From Lachnospiraceae bacterium AC3007 (GTDB taxonomy: Bacteria > Bacillota > Clostridia > Lachnospirales > Lachnospiraceae), in assembly GCA_000621405.1 (NCBI GenBank), contig JHYK01000015.1:1-64000 (forward strand): DNA of 64,000 nucleotides. Reading direction: 5' to 3'. The notes below the pieces were generated by a model. It was not told the DNA's origin and made no database searches. It saw only the letters and a program-made list of their open reading frames with translations. Positions 27,336-36,871 of the stretch are shown here, piece after piece. Numbering within the stretch: position 1 is the first letter of the stretch; every line of letters begins with the position of its first letter. A program made the position numbers and the translations under genes.

Positions 27336-28201
27336 AGGGAATAATCCTTGCCGGAGGATCCGGCACAAGACTGTATCCGCTCACCAAGGCTGTCAGCAAG
27401 CAGATGATGCCTGTGTATGACAAGCCCATGATCTACTATCCCCTGTCGACACTGATGCTGGCCGGGATCAGGCAGATCCTTATAATCTCCACTCCGAGAG
27501 ACCTTCCCGGATTCAAAGAGCTCTTCGGGGACGGATCCCAGCTCGGACTTGAGATGCATTACGCCGTGCAGGAAGAGCCGAGAGGCCTTGCCGATGCATT
27601 CATCATCGGAGAATCCTTCATAGGCGACGACAATGTGGCGATGGTACTCGGAGACAATATCTTCTACGGCCAGAGCTTTTCAAAGACATTAAGGGCAGCG
27701 TCGGAGAGAAAGAAGGGCGCCACCATATTCGGATACTATGTCAAGGATCCTTCAGAGTACGGCGTAGTGGAATTCGATGAGGACGGAAAGGCCATATCCA
27801 TAGAGGAGAAGCCCGAACATCCCAAGAGCAATTATGCGGTGCCCGGTCTTTATTTCTATGATAACGACGTGGTGAATATAGCGAAGAATGTAAAGCCCTC
27901 CGCAAGGGGAGAGATAGAGATCACTTCGGTGAACAACGAATACTTAAGAAGGGGAGATCTCTATGTCGAGACTCTGGGCCGCGGATTTGCATGGCTCGAT
28001 ACAGGATCTCACGACATGCTCCTCGATGCGGCTGATTTTGTATCGGCCTTTCAGAAGAGGCAGGGGCTCTATATCTCCTGCATAGAGGAGATAGCGTTCA
28101 AGAAGGGATATATCGACAGAGAGCAGCTCCTTGCTCTGTCGGAGCCTCTGGCCAAGACTGCTTACGGACAGTATCTTAAGGATATTGCGAACGGACTGTA
28201 G
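27332..28201 (+). CDS. rfbA: Glucose-1-phosphate thymidylyltransferase
   Basis: A 289-residue nucleotidyltransferase joining dTTP and glucose-1-phosphate. The N-terminal [18 protein letters not shown] is the nucleotide-binding signature; [14 protein letters not shown] and [10 protein letters not shown] are typical. It supplies the substrate for rfbB, with which it overlaps. Confidence 0.95.
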   Translation: MKGIILAGGSGTRLYPLTKAVSKQMMPVYDKPMIYYPLSTLMLAGIRQILIISTPRDLPGFKELFGDGSQLGLEMHYAVQEEPRGLADAFIIGESFIGDDNVAMVLGDNIFYGQSFSKTLRAASERKKGATIFGYYVKDPSEYGVVEFDEDGKAISIEEKPEHPKSNYAVPGLYFYDNDVVNIAKNVKPSARGEIEITSVNNEYLRRGDLYVETLGRGFAWLDTGSHDMLLDAADFVSAFQKRQGLYISCIEEIAFKKGYIDREQLLALSEPLAKTAYGQYLKDIANGL

Positions 28202-28315
28202 GCCGGCACAGGGGATCAGTGGAGCGTCAGACAGCGAAAGCGGCGCTGAAGCCTGGTTCAGGCGGCGCAAAAGCAGAGCGGGATCGAAGTTTGGCAGATG
28301 AAGGCAGGATGAAGG

Positions 28316-29647
28316 ATGGAGCATAATAAACGCAGGATATGGCTCATTCCTGCCGCGATAATAGGATTTAACTGTCTTGCTTTTTTATGCATACTCTTCA
28401 TCAGTTTCAACCGCAAAAACAACTCTCCTTCAGAGGCGGCTGCAGCCTCGACGGAAGCGGCGGAAGAAGCGCTGACGGGAGAGACACTTACGGAAGAAGC
28501 GGGGGAGACACATGATCCTGAAGCCGGGACTGTCTCTCTGTCCGATGAGGATATCAGGGATCTTGCAGGGCAGGATGCAGAGGATGATCTGCTGTTGCAG
28601 GATCAGGGCAGCGGATATGTACTGCTGCTCACATCGAGCGAGTCGGACCTTGATATACAGATAGTTGACAGCGCCGGACAGTATGCCTCGGGCATGGATT
28701 GGAAGGCATCGGTCGGGATGCTGAGCGAGGACGGCACTTCGTACGAAGACGAATTTGAGGCCTACGACGAAGACCGTGACGGCGTCATATATCTGGACGA
28801 AATGACCGCAGGGACATATGACGTGACCGTGGACAACGGTTCCGGGATAGTGGAATCATCCACGATAACCGTCAAGCCCAGGATAAAATACAAAGAATCT
28901 TCCGGGATACGGAGCATAGTAATGCAGGAGAAGGACATCGACGCAACTGTCGAGGATACCGGATCCACTCCCGAAGTAAAGGAAGAAGAGGCCATAAGCG
29001 AGGGCGAGGGAACATCGGCGACAACGGCGATAAACCTCCCGCAGGGGTCGCTGGGCATAGATGTATCAAAATATAACAAGGACATAGACTGGGCGAAGGT
29101 TAAGGCTTCAGGCATAGAATTTGCGATAATAAGAGCCGGATACCGCGGATCCAGCAGCGGAGTGCTCGTTGAGGATCCTTACTTCAGACAGAATCTCGCC
29201 GGAGCGAAGGCAGCGGGGGTGAAGATAGGAGTATATTTCTTTACTCAGGCCGTGACAGTCGACGAGGCAAGAGAAGAGGCGGAAGCCGTGGCGTCACTCG
29301 TCAATGCATCCGATCTGGAATTCCCGGTGTTCCTGGATGTGGAGAGCTCCGGCAATGCGAACGGAGGAAGGGCAGACGGGCTTGATACGGAAGCAAGGAC
29401 CGAGATCGTAAGAACCTTCTGCGCATCCTGCGAGGAGCTTGGATACAGGGCCGGCGTCTACGCCAATAAGACCTGGATGACGAAGAAGCTTGATATGAGC
29501 CGGCTGGCGCCGTATACCAAGTGGCTTGCGCAGTATCGCGCCGGCGGCCCCACATATGACGGCGAGTACAGCATATGGCAGTATACGTCGAGCGGTGCAG
29601 TAGACGGCATAACCGGCCGAGTGGATCTCGACGTGTTTATACAGTAA
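28316..29647 (+). CDS. GH25 lysozyme-like protein, membrane-anchored
   Basis: A 443-residue protein. A membrane helix (about 9-30) is followed by an acidic, Glu/Ala-rich linker and a beta domain (about 95-210). A GH25 muramidase domain (about 240-443) follows. GH25 hallmarks are GIDVSKYNKDIDW with the catalytic Asp, EFPVFLDVESS with the catalytic Glu, and YSIWQYTSSG. It would cut the peptidoglycan glycan strand outside the membrane, perhaps making room for polysaccharide export or attachment. It sits between rfbA and rfbC, which are often adjacent. Confidence 0.88.
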   Translation: MEHNKRRIWLIPAAIIGFNCLAFLCILFISFNRKNNSPSEAAAASTEAAEEALTGETLTEEAGETHDPEAGTVSLSDEDIRDLAGQDAEDDLLLQDQGSGYVLLLTSSESDLDIQIVDSAGQYASGMDWKASVGMLSEDGTSYEDEFEAYDEDRDGVIYLDEMTAGTYDVTVDNGSGIVESSTITVKPRIKYKESSGIRSIVMQEKDIDATVEDTGSTPEVKEEEAISEGEGTSATTAINLPQGSLGIDVSKYNKDIDWAKVKASGIEFAIIRAGYRGSSSGVLVEDPYFRQNLAGAKAAGVKIGVYFFTQAVTVDEAREEAEAVASLVNASDLEFPVFLDVESSGNANGGRADGLDTEARTEIVRTFCASCEELGYRAGVYANKTWMTKKLDMSRLAPYTKWLAQYRAGGPTYDGEYSIWQYTSSGAVDGITGRVDLDVFIQ

Positions 29648-29841
29648 AAAGGCTTGCGGATGATATATGCTTTTCGAAGCATAAAGCACAACTCACTTAA
29701 TGAGAGCGAGCAAGTAGGAGAACGATGTTTCACGCGAGGGTGGGCTGGGCCCCACCCGTTGCGTGTATTGAGTTCGACTGCAGTACTTGCGCAGCAAGTA
29801 CCACGCAGCGAAGCTCGAATTTAGTGAGTATGTAGCGCGAA
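29648..29841. other. Repeat-rich intergenic region before rfbC
   Basis: No gene is supported. It has a GGGTGGG / CCCACCC hairpin (29738-29757), a GTACTTGC-GCA-GCAAGTAC hairpin near 29785, and imperfect outer repeats ACTCACTTAA (about 29691) and TTTAGTGAGT (about 29820), giving it the look of a small non-autonomous repeat element. Confidence 0.4.
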
Positions 29842-29985
29842 GAAAAACATATATCATCCAAGAGCCGTACGGATTGCAACGAAAAACATATATCATCCAC
29901 GAGCCGTACGGATTGCTACGAAAAATAAATATCCGACGAGCCGTACGGATTGCTACGAAAAATATATATCCGGCGAGCCCGGACA
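29842..29985 (+). repeat. Tandem repeat, units of about 39 bases, in the rfbC leader
   Basis: Unit 1 is 29842-29880 and unit 2 is 29881-29919 (two differences); unit 3 (29920-29956) is two bases shorter and diverged, and unit 4 is partial. All share GAGCCGTACGGATTG or a variant and an A/T-rich half. The repeats end just before the rfbC ribosome site and lie in the transcribed leader if transcription enters from upstream. Confidence 0.75.
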
Positions 29986-30011
29986 ATATCAAATATACAA
30001 GGAGTGAAAAA

Positions 30012-30572
30012 TTGGGAAAGATAAGTGTAGAGACATGTGAGATCGAAGGGCTGAAGGTAATAACCCCGCAGGTTTTTGGCGACGAGCGCGGATACTTCAT
30101 GGAGACATATAGCCACAGAGATTTCAGCGAGGCAGGCATACCGCATGTCTTCGTGCAGGACAATCAGAGCTCGAGCACGAAGGGCGTGCTGCGCGGACTT
30201 CACTTTCAGATAGACCATCCTCAGGACAAGCTCGTAAGAGTGGTGAGAGGAGAGGTCTTCGATGTGGCGGTGGATCTGCGCGAAGGTTCTTCGACCTTTG
30301 GCAGATGGTTCGGCGTGACACTGTCCGAGCAGAATAAGAAGCAGTTCTTTATCCCCAAGGGCTTTGCGCACGGATTTCTGGTGCTGTCGGACCTTGCGGA
30401 ATTCTGCTATAAATGCACTGATTTCTATCATCCCGGCGATGAGGGCGGACTTCCCTATGACGACAGGGACATAGGCATAGAGTGGCCCGATGCCGGCAAA
30501 CTCAACATCAACGACAGAGACAGGGGATGGAAGTCCTTTGCTGACTACAAGGCATCCCGCGGCCTGGCATGA
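30012..30572 (+). CDS. rfbC: dTDP-4-dehydrorhamnose 3,5-epimerase
   Basis: A 186-residue cupin-fold epimerase of the dTDP-rhamnose pathway. The start is a TTG at 30012 with AAGGAG seven bases upstream; the frame is open further 5' only through the tandem repeats, and the homologous region begins here. Motifs are PQVFGDERGYFMETY, FVQDNQSSS, GVLRGLHFQ with the catalytic His, and GFAHGFLVLSD. It overlaps the ABC permease gene. rfbD, the last step, is not in the window. Confidence 0.92.
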   Translation: MGKISVETCEIEGLKVITPQVFGDERGYFMETYSHRDFSEAGIPHVFVQDNQSSSTKGVLRGLHFQIDHPQDKLVRVVRGEVFDVAVDLREGSSTFGRWFGVTLSEQNKKQFFIPKGFAHGFLVLSDLAEFCYKCTDFYHPGDEGGLPYDDRDIGIEWPDAGKLNINDRDRGWKSFADYKASRGLA

Positions 30573-31543
30573 CGAAGAAGAGAAAAGTAATAATCGCTGT
30601 TGCTGCGCTGGCAGTCATATGGACTTCGTATATCGTATTCCATCATAATCCGCTGGCTGTACCCGTGCAGGAGATAATAAAGAAATGCATCTCAGTGGCT
30701 GTGCTCTGGGGTGCGTTCGCTGTGTTTGCGGCACTCTACGACAGGATAGTGATCCTTCCGCAGGAACTGTGGGCCAACAGAAAACTCATCTGGAAGCTTT
30801 CAAAGAATGATTTCAAGGCGAAATATGCCGGATCCTATCTAGGCGTGGTGTGGATCTTCCTGCAGCCCGCCGTGACTGTCATGGTGTACTGGTTTGTCTT
30901 TACCATGGGAGGCAGGGCTCCCGTATCGGACACTCAGGGGTATCCTTTCGTGATATGGCTCATAGTCGGGATAGTGCCCTGGTTTTTCTTCTCGGATGCA
31001 TGGGGTCAGGGCACGGGAGCGCTTCTGTCCTATCAGTTCCTGGTCAAGAAGGTCGTGTTCAAGATCAGCATACTTCCCATAATCAAGATCATGTCCGCTC
31101 TTTTTATCCATGTATTCCTGATAGTGGTGACACTTGTGATACTGCTGCTGAACGGCATATATCCCTGCATTTACTGGATACAGATTTTTTATTTCTCGCT
31201 CTGCACCTTCCTTCTGGTGCTCGGCATATCGTATATCACGTGTTCCATAGTCGTCTTCTTCAGGGATCTCGGACAGATCATAAGCATACTGCTCCAGGTC
31301 GGAGTCTGGGTTACGCCCATCATGTGGGATATCAATAATCTGTCCAGACCGATGCAGATGATATTCAAGCTCAATCCGGTATTCTATCTCGTGGACGGAT
31401 ACAGGATGGCGCTTTTGGATCATATGTGGTTTTTTGAGCACTTTTATTCAACGGTGTATTTCTGGATATTCACAGTCGCAGCCTTCCTTTTCGGAGCGCT
31501 TGTCTTCAAGCGGCTGAAGGTGCATTTTGCAGACATACTATAA
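30569..31543 (+). CDS. ABC-2 type polysaccharide export permease
   Basis: A 324-residue Wzm/TagG-type membrane permease. Two extra N-terminal hydrophobic segments (about 8-25 and 42-62) precede the usual domain, which begins KLSKNDFKAKYAGSYLGVVW, the family's interface helix. About six core spans follow, with NPVFYLVDGYRMALLDH near the end. It forms the channel through which a finished glycan on a lipid carrier crosses the membrane. Partner: the ATPase at 31794. Confidence 0.88.
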   Translation: MTKKRKVIIAVAALAVIWTSYIVFHHNPLAVPVQEIIKKCISVAVLWGAFAVFAALYDRIVILPQELWANRKLIWKLSKNDFKAKYAGSYLGVVWIFLQPAVTVMVYWFVFTMGGRAPVSDTQGYPFVIWLIVGIVPWFFFSDAWGQGTGALLSYQFLVKKVVFKISILPIIKIMSALFIHVFLIVVTLVILLLNGIYPCIYWIQIFYFSLCTFLLVLGISYITCSIVVFFRDLGQIISILLQVGVWVTPIMWDINNLSRPMQMIFKLNPVFYLVDGYRMALLDHMWFFEHFYSTVYFWIFTVAAFLFGALVFKRLKVHFADIL

Positions 31544-31547
31544 AAGC

Positions 31548-31607
31548 ATTTCCGATGGATAGAATGAAATCGTGCTTGCACAGATTTCATTCTATCCATC
31601 CGGAAAT
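31548..31607. repeat. Strong hairpin between permease and ATPase genes
   Basis: Arms 31548-31571 and 31583-31607 form a 24-base-pair stem with a single bulge and an 11-base loop. It starts five bases after the permease stop. No T-run follows. It may stabilise or partly terminate the message between the two export genes. Confidence 0.7.
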
Positions 31608-31633
31608 CTGATGTGTATGAGCAAAACAGCGAT

Positions 31634-31775
31634 GCGAAGCAGCGCGATTTGCGAATACACATCCAGGATTGCGAGAGTGTCGAAGACACGGAGCAATCCG
31701 TAGCTTTTAATTGATTAAGGTATGCAAGCAAAACAGCGGTGCGAAGCAGCTATGCAAGCAATGCGAAGCAGCGAA
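31634..31775. repeat. GCGAAGCAGC-rich repeat element
   Basis: GCGAAGCAGC or close variants occur three times, around a hairpin GGATTGC...GCAATCC whose loop holds GTGTC-GAA-GACAC. This is followed by CCGTAGCTTTT. The same GCGAAGCAGC and GATCCGTAGCTTTTT words occur in the repeats after pflB (55.8-56.0 kb), so this is a dispersed family. Confidence 0.55.
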
Positions 31776-31793
31776 AAAGTAAAATAGAAAGAT

Positions 31794-33107
31794 ATGGAAA
31801 ACGAAGTAATAATAAAAGTAGATCATCTTGATAAGATGTATAAGCTGTACAGCAGACAGCGGGATCGCGTGCGCGATGCGCTGGGGCTTGGGAAGAAGCA
31901 GGATCTGTACAAAGAACACTACGCCTTAAAGGACGTGTCTCTTGAGGTGCGCCGCGGAGAGACGGTCGGCATCATAGGCACGAACGGCTCCGGAAAATCC
32001 ACTATCCTCAAGATAATCACGGGTGTGCTCTCGCCCACCTCCGGTGATGTCGAGATAAACGGCAGGATATCGGCTCTTCTTGAACTCGGAGCCGGATTCA
32101 ACATGGAGTTCACGGGGCTTGAAAATGTATACCTTAACGGCACGATGAACGGCTTTTCCGAAGAGGAGATAGATGAAAAGCTCGATGCGATCCTTGATTT
32201 TGCAGATATAGGCGAGTTTGTGCATCAGCAGGTCAAGACCTATTCCTCGGGAATGTTCGTACGTCTTGCTTTTGCGCTTGCGATCAATATAGATCCCGAG
32301 ATACTCGTGGTGGATGAGGCGCTCTCCGTCGGAGATGTCTTTTTCCAGAACAAATGCTATCACAAATTCGAGGAATTCAAGAAGGAAGGCAGGACCATCC
32401 TTTTTGTATCGCATGACCTGTCTTCCATAAGCAAATACTGTGACAGGGTGATACTGCTCGATCACGGCAAAAAGATGGCCGAGGGCAGGCCCAAAGAGAT
32501 CATAGATATGTACAAGAAGGTCCTCGTGAACCAGACGACATCTGCCATGTCCGGTTCCGAGCGCGTGGGCAAAGACGGGAAGCTTCAGGGATCATTAAAC
32601 AGGAACGTAAAAGACGGACTCTGGAAATCCTACATGACGCTCAACCCTTCAAACGACACATACGGCAGCGGGCTTGCCGAGATAGAGGATTTCTGCCTTA
32701 TCGATAATTCCGGCAATATGACCAATACCGTGATAAAGGGCGACACATGTTCCGTAAAGGTAAAGGTCAGATTCCATGCTGATATCTCGGAGCCGATAAT
32801 CGCGGTATCCATCAAGAACCGCATGGGAGTCGAGATAACCGGGACGAATACGATGTTTGAGAAGCTGTCCACGGGCGAGTGCAAAGATGGCGATGAGATG
32901 ACGGCCGTCTTCACTCAGAGGATGATGCTCCAGGGCGGTGACTATCTGATCTCACTGGGACTCGTGGGTTACAGAGAGGGGAGTTTTACCGTATATCACA
33001 GACTGTATGATATATTTAACGTGCAGGTCATATCTTCAAAGGATACTGTAGGCTACTACGATATGGATTCAGAGGTGCAATTATTCAAAAATGGAGAAGA
33101 AATCTGA
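31794..33107 (+). CDS. ABC transporter ATPase, Wzt type with C-terminal cargo domain
   Basis: A 437-residue protein. The ATPase domain (about 1-245) has Walker A GTNGSGKST, signature YSSGMFVRLAFA, Walker B EILVVDEALSVGD and switch VSHD. The C-terminal domain (about 270-437) is beta-rich, as in Wzt proteins, whose extra domain binds the modified end of the exported O-antigen. It works with the permease at 30569. It overlaps the methyltransferase/kinase gene by 17 bases, which supports a functional link to chain termination. Confidence 0.87.
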   Translation: MENEVIIKVDHLDKMYKLYSRQRDRVRDALGLGKKQDLYKEHYALKDVSLEVRRGETVGIIGTNGSGKSTILKIITGVLSPTSGDVEINGRISALLELGAGFNMEFTGLENVYLNGTMNGFSEEEIDEKLDAILDFADIGEFVHQQVKTYSSGMFVRLAFALAINIDPEILVVDEALSVGDVFFQNKCYHKFEEFKKEGRTILFVSHDLSSISKYCDRVILLDHGKKMAEGRPKEIIDMYKKVLVNQTTSAMSGSERVGKDGKLQGSLNRNVKDGLWKSYMTLNPSNDTYGSGLAEIEDFCLIDNSGNMTNTVIKGDTCSVKVKVRFHADISEPIIAVSIKNRMGVEITGTNTMFEKLSTGECKDGDEMTAVFTQRMMLQGGDYLISLGLVGYREGSFTVYHRLYDIFNVQVISSKDTVGYYDMDSEVQLFKNGEEI

Positions 33108-35205
33108 AAAGATCGGAAAAGTGAATCTGGACCTCAGCTACTATCCGGGCTCTGACGGCTACAGCGAGGGAGAGGCTGAGGATCTGATACTGGAGGCGGT
33201 TAAGAACGAACCTCAGGAGAAATACAACGATGTGATAGCCCACATGGGAACATGGAACGGGCTGTATCATCTGTCCGATATCAGGGGGAATATCGTCGAT
33301 TTTATTCCCATACAGAAGGACCATAAGGTGCTCGAGATCGGCGCGGGATGCGGTGCCGTCACTCAGACTCTTGTGAAAAAAGCATCGAAGGTCACAGTTG
33401 TGGAGCTCTCGTTAAAGAGAAGCATGATCAACGCATACCGCAATAAGGATCAGGACAATCTGGAGATACTCGTGGGTAATCTCGAGGATATAGAACCGCA
33501 CCTTACCGAGAAGTATGATTATATCTTTCTTATCGGAGTGCTCGAATATGCGGGCTCCTACATCACAAAGTATGAAGAGGATCCCTATCTGTCCATGCTG
33601 GAGCTCCTTATGCCGCATCTGGATCAGGGAGGCGAGATAGCCGTAGCCATAGAGAACAAATTCGGACTGAAGTATTTTGCGGGATCCCGCGAAGATCATA
33701 CAGGCGGATTTTTTGACGGGATAGAAGGATATCCCGGAGTAGATAATGTAAAGACTTTTTCCAAAAACGGACTTATGGAGCTTGCAAAAAAAGCGGGACT
33801 GAGGACAGAGTTTTATTATCCTTATCCTGATTACAAGCTTCCTTCTGTTATCTTTTCCGACGAGAGGCTTCCTCATCCTGGAGAGTTCAAGGGCGGGATC
33901 AGGAATTTCGACATGGACAGGTTCGTGTCCTTTGATGAAGCGAAGGTATTTGATGAGGCTGCGAGAGAAGAGATATTCCCGCTCGTATCGAATTCCTTCC
34001 TGGTCATGATGTCCATAGAGGACAGGATCGAAAGCTTCAATGTGAAGCATGTGCTCTATTCAAAGCATTCGGACGAGAGGGCTCCGAAGTACCAGATCCG
34101 CACGGATATATTGAAGGACGGCTATCACAGGAAGTATCTTGTAAAATATCCGAAGACGCAGGCTGCCGTGTCACATCTTTTAAGAATGTATGATAACTCC
34201 GTCAAGCTGTCGATGGCATTGAAGGATTCAGCTATCAAGGTAAACAGGGCGCGGCTTATGACCGACTGGGACGGTGGTTTTGAAGGAATACAGTTTGAGT
34301 TCCTTGAGGGAAAGACGCTCGATGTGATAATCGCAGACCTTATGGCTTCGGACAGGGTGGATCAGGCCCTTAATATAATCAGGCAGTTTGCGGGATTTGT
34401 GAGGGCAAAGCATCTTCAGGATCTGGATCTTATCTTTTCCAACATACTCATAACAGCGGACGGGACCTGGAACATCACTGATTACGAATGGATGAGCGAG
34501 GACTGTGATCCGGAGTTTGTGATCTACAGGGCAATAAGATATTTCCTCGATGAACATGAGGTCCCGGTTCCGAAGGAAAAGCTGTATGAGGCGGCAGGGC
34601 TCGATCAGGCGGATGATGCAAGATTCGACGAAAAAGAGATGAGCCTTCAGACCGATATAGCAGGAGATCATGTGTCACTCGACAAGATGTACAGCATCTT
34701 TGGAAAGGGCTATGTGACGCTGGAGCAGACAATGAAGGCAAACGAGGGCTTCATGAGGCCTGCGAAGGTGAAACTCTACGCCGACATGGGAGAGGGCTTC
34801 AAGGAAGGCGAGATGCCGTCTTATGACGGAAGCATCACCGATGACATGCGCGTATCCCTCGACGTGCCTGTGCCTGAAGGAACAAAGACACTGCGCTTTG
34901 ATCCGCAGGATGATTATTGTATATTAAGGCTTCTCGATGCCACAGTCAGCGAGGGCCTCACAAACGGAAGGGTATGCGGCAATACTGTCGTATTTGACAA
35001 TAAAGACCCGCAGCTTGTCTTCAAACTGCCGGCAGGGCTTAAGTCCTTCCACATAGAATATAAGATCCAGAGGATAGCGGAGGAAGTCTATGAGGACATC
35101 CTGCAAAGGCTCACGGAGCTTGAATGCGAGCCCAGAGGCATCTTAAGGAGTCCAAGGAAGAAGAAGGAATATGTCAGAATATCTGCAGTACACGGATCAG
35201 ACTGA
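33091..35205 (+). CDS. Methyltransferase with kinase-like domain, possible WbdD-type chain terminator
   Basis: A 704-residue protein. A class I SAM methyltransferase comes first (motif I VLEIGAGCGAVTQ at 80-92; GVLEYAGSY later). A second region (about 330-500) has FLEGKTLD, then D-x4-N in DLIFSNILI near 447, then DYEW near 464, matching the catalytic and metal-binding loops of APH/kinase-fold enzymes. A coil-prone and beta C-terminal part follows (about 540-704). Methyltransferase plus kinase beside Wzm/Wzt is the layout of E. coli WbdD, which caps polymannose O-antigen and sets chain length. Function here is inferred from this. Confidence 0.65.
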   Translation: MEKKSEKIGKVNLDLSYYPGSDGYSEGEAEDLILEAVKNEPQEKYNDVIAHMGTWNGLYHLSDIRGNIVDFIPIQKDHKVLEIGAGCGAVTQTLVKKASKVTVVELSLKRSMINAYRNKDQDNLEILVGNLEDIEPHLTEKYDYIFLIGVLEYAGSYITKYEEDPYLSMLELLMPHLDQGGEIAVAIENKFGLKYFAGSREDHTGGFFDGIEGYPGVDNVKTFSKNGLMELAKKAGLRTEFYYPYPDYKLPSVIFSDERLPHPGEFKGGIRNFDMDRFVSFDEAKVFDEAAREEIFPLVSNSFLVMMSIEDRIESFNVKHVLYSKHSDERAPKYQIRTDILKDGYHRKYLVKYPKTQAAVSHLLRMYDNSVKLSMALKDSAIKVNRARLMTDWDGGFEGIQFEFLEGKTLDVIIADLMASDRVDQALNIIRQFAGFVRAKHLQDLDLIFSNILITADGTWNITDYEWMSEDCDPEFVIYRAIRYFLDEHEVPVPKEKLYEAAGLDQADDARFDEKEMSLQTDIAGDHVSLDKMYSIFGKGYVTLEQTMKANEGFMRPAKVKLYADMGEGFKEGEMPSYDGSITDDMRVSLDVPVPEGTKTLRFDPQDDYCILRLLDATVSEGLTNGRVCGNTVVFDNKDPQLVFKLPAGLKSFHIEYKIQRIAEEVYEDILQRLTELECEPRGILRSPRKKKEYVRISAVHGSD

Positions 35206-36871
35206 AACATGGCGCGCCCGTAAGACCGACCGCCACATAACAGACGACTTTATCAGGGATTATCACGTGATCTATGACAGTGATGATCATGTTCCTGATC
35301 CCGATGCCACGGCGCAGTTTGCGATCGCCGCATCGAAAGGGGATTATGATCTGCTGTACTGTGATGAGGATGTGATCCATGACCATGAAAGGATGGATCC
35401 TTATTTCAAGCCGGGATATTCTCCGGAGAGCGAGATGAGCCTCGGCTATATATCCGGCATGGTGGCGATAAAAAAGGGGATGCAGTTCAACCCCCTTTAT
35501 TCTTTTAGAAGAGACCGTGTATGCCACATAGAAAAGGTGCTCTATCACAGGATGAAAAAAAGGCAGATAAGACCGACCGCCGCTGATGATCCTTTCATTG
35601 ACAAGATCGAAGGGAAGATATCGATCATAATACTGTCCAGGGATCATCCCGATATGTTCGAGCGATGCGTAAGATCCGTGAAGGCATCCATGTCCGGTGA
35701 CGAGGTCGAGATCATACTGATAGAGAACAAGAGTCAGGAGGGCGCAAGAAGGAGATATCAGGATCTGTCTCAGCAGTACGGTGTTACCATGTACTGCTGC
35801 GATGATGATTTTAATTATTCTTCTCTTAATACTCTGGGTGTCGAAAAGTCCACAGGCGATGTGCTCATCTTCATGAATGATGATATAGAGATACCTGAGC
35901 AGGAAAAGGGAGTGCTGGAGCGGATGGCCAAGCTTGCTGTAAGGGAGGACTGCGGCGCCGTAGGCATCAAGCTCCTCTATCCGGGAGGCGAGAAGATACA
36001 GCATTGCGGGATATTCCTTCTGCACAGCGGACCGTCGCATAAGCTCCAGGGGTATAAGGACGAGCAGTATTACTACGGCTTCAGCGATCATGATGTGAAT
36101 GTCATAGCAGTGACCGGCGCCTGTCTTGCAGTAAAGAAGAGCAGGTTTGAAGAGGTCGGAGGATTCGACGAGCGTCTCGCTGTAGCATACAATGACGTGG
36201 ACCTTTGCATGAAGCTTTTTGAGGCGGGATACAACAATGTATGCATGAACTCCCATCATCTGATCCATCATGAGGGCGCCACGAGGCGTGACGACAGAAC
36301 TGACAGGGATTCCTATGAGAGACTGAAGGAAGAGCGGGTCTATTTCATATCAAAGCACGGCGAGATCGTGGACAGGGGAGATCCTTATCTTAATAAGAAC
36401 ATATCCCGTTATACACTTGATTTTGCGCTGAACATGACCGAGGAATGGGAGACCTTCGGGCGATCATCCGTATGGGAGAATAAAGGAAGGGTAAAGACAA
36501 GAAAGCATGTGCATGCATCCTTTGACAGCTTCTCCTATTGCCTCTCGGATGCATACGGAAATGAAGATTTCTATGAGGCGAGGGGCTGGATATTTGATGA
36601 AGGATTGAGAAAGCTTAAGCCCTGTGTCGTGATAGAGGGCGGCGGCAAGCAGCTTATCGCGGATACTGCCGTCATGAGAAGGACGGATGTCCGTGATGCT
36701 TTCCCTAATTTCAAGAAGAGTGAGAGATCCGGCTTCATCGCGCGTATACCGAAGAGAGAGTTTCAGGAAAGCGGTGTAAGCGGAGATATAACTGTCTATC
36801 CTGCCTTCATGGACAGGAAGAAACGAATATTCAAAGGTGATATAGAATGTCAGAAGACGGCAAAGATCTAG
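35171..36871 (+). CDS. Glycosyltransferase, GT2, with a half N-terminal domain
   Basis: A 566-residue cytoplasmic protein. A complete GT2 domain begins near 149 (KISIIILSRDHPDMFERCV), with FMNDDIEIP as the DxD region and DERLAVAYNDVDLCMKL downstream. The first 140 residues resemble only the second half of another GT2 domain (YDSDDHVPDPDA, LLYCDEDVIHD); the nucleotide-binding first half is missing. The last part (about 430-566) is a beta-rich domain. It overlaps the genes on both sides. It probably builds a repeat of the exported glycan, possibly rhamnosyl. Confidence 0.78.
   Translation: MSEYLQYTDQTETWRARKTDRHITDDFIRDYHVIYDSDDHVPDPDATAQFAIAASKGDYDLLYCDEDVIHDHERMDPYFKPGYSPESEMSLGYISGMVAIKKGMQFNPLYSFRRDRVCHIEKVLYHRMKKRQIRPTAADDPFIDKIEGKISIIILSRDHPDMFERCVRSVKASMSGDEVEIILIENKSQEGARRRYQDLSQQYGVTMYCCDDDFNYSSLNTLGVEKSTGDVLIFMNDDIEIPEQEKGVLERMAKLAVREDCGAVGIKLLYPGGEKIQHCGIFLLHSGPSHKLQGYKDEQYYYGFSDHDVNVIAVTGACLAVKKSRFEEVGGFDERLAVAYNDVDLCMKLFEAGYNNVCMNSHHLIHHEGATRRDDRTDRDSYERLKEERVYFISKHGEIVDRGDPYLNKNISRYTLDFALNMTEEWETFGRSSVWENKGRVKTRKHVHASFDSFSYCLSDAYGNEDFYEARGWIFDEGLRKLKPCVVIEGGGKQLIADTAVMRRTDVRDAFPNFKKSERSGFIARIPKREFQESGVSGDITVYPAFMDRKKRIFKGDIECQKTAKI

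Noticed and set aside
29842-29985. Possible CRISPR array
   Set aside because: The units are contiguous with no unique spacers and there are no cas genes, so these are plain tandem repeats.
29787-30011. N-terminal extension of rfbC through the tandem repeats
   Set aside because: The epimerase family begins at the TTG at 30012, which has AAGGAG in front; the extension only translates the repeats.
35174-36271. Minus-strand frame of 365 codons
   Set aside because: Antisense of a GT2 gene with clear motifs and operon context; no ribosome site and no motif of its own.
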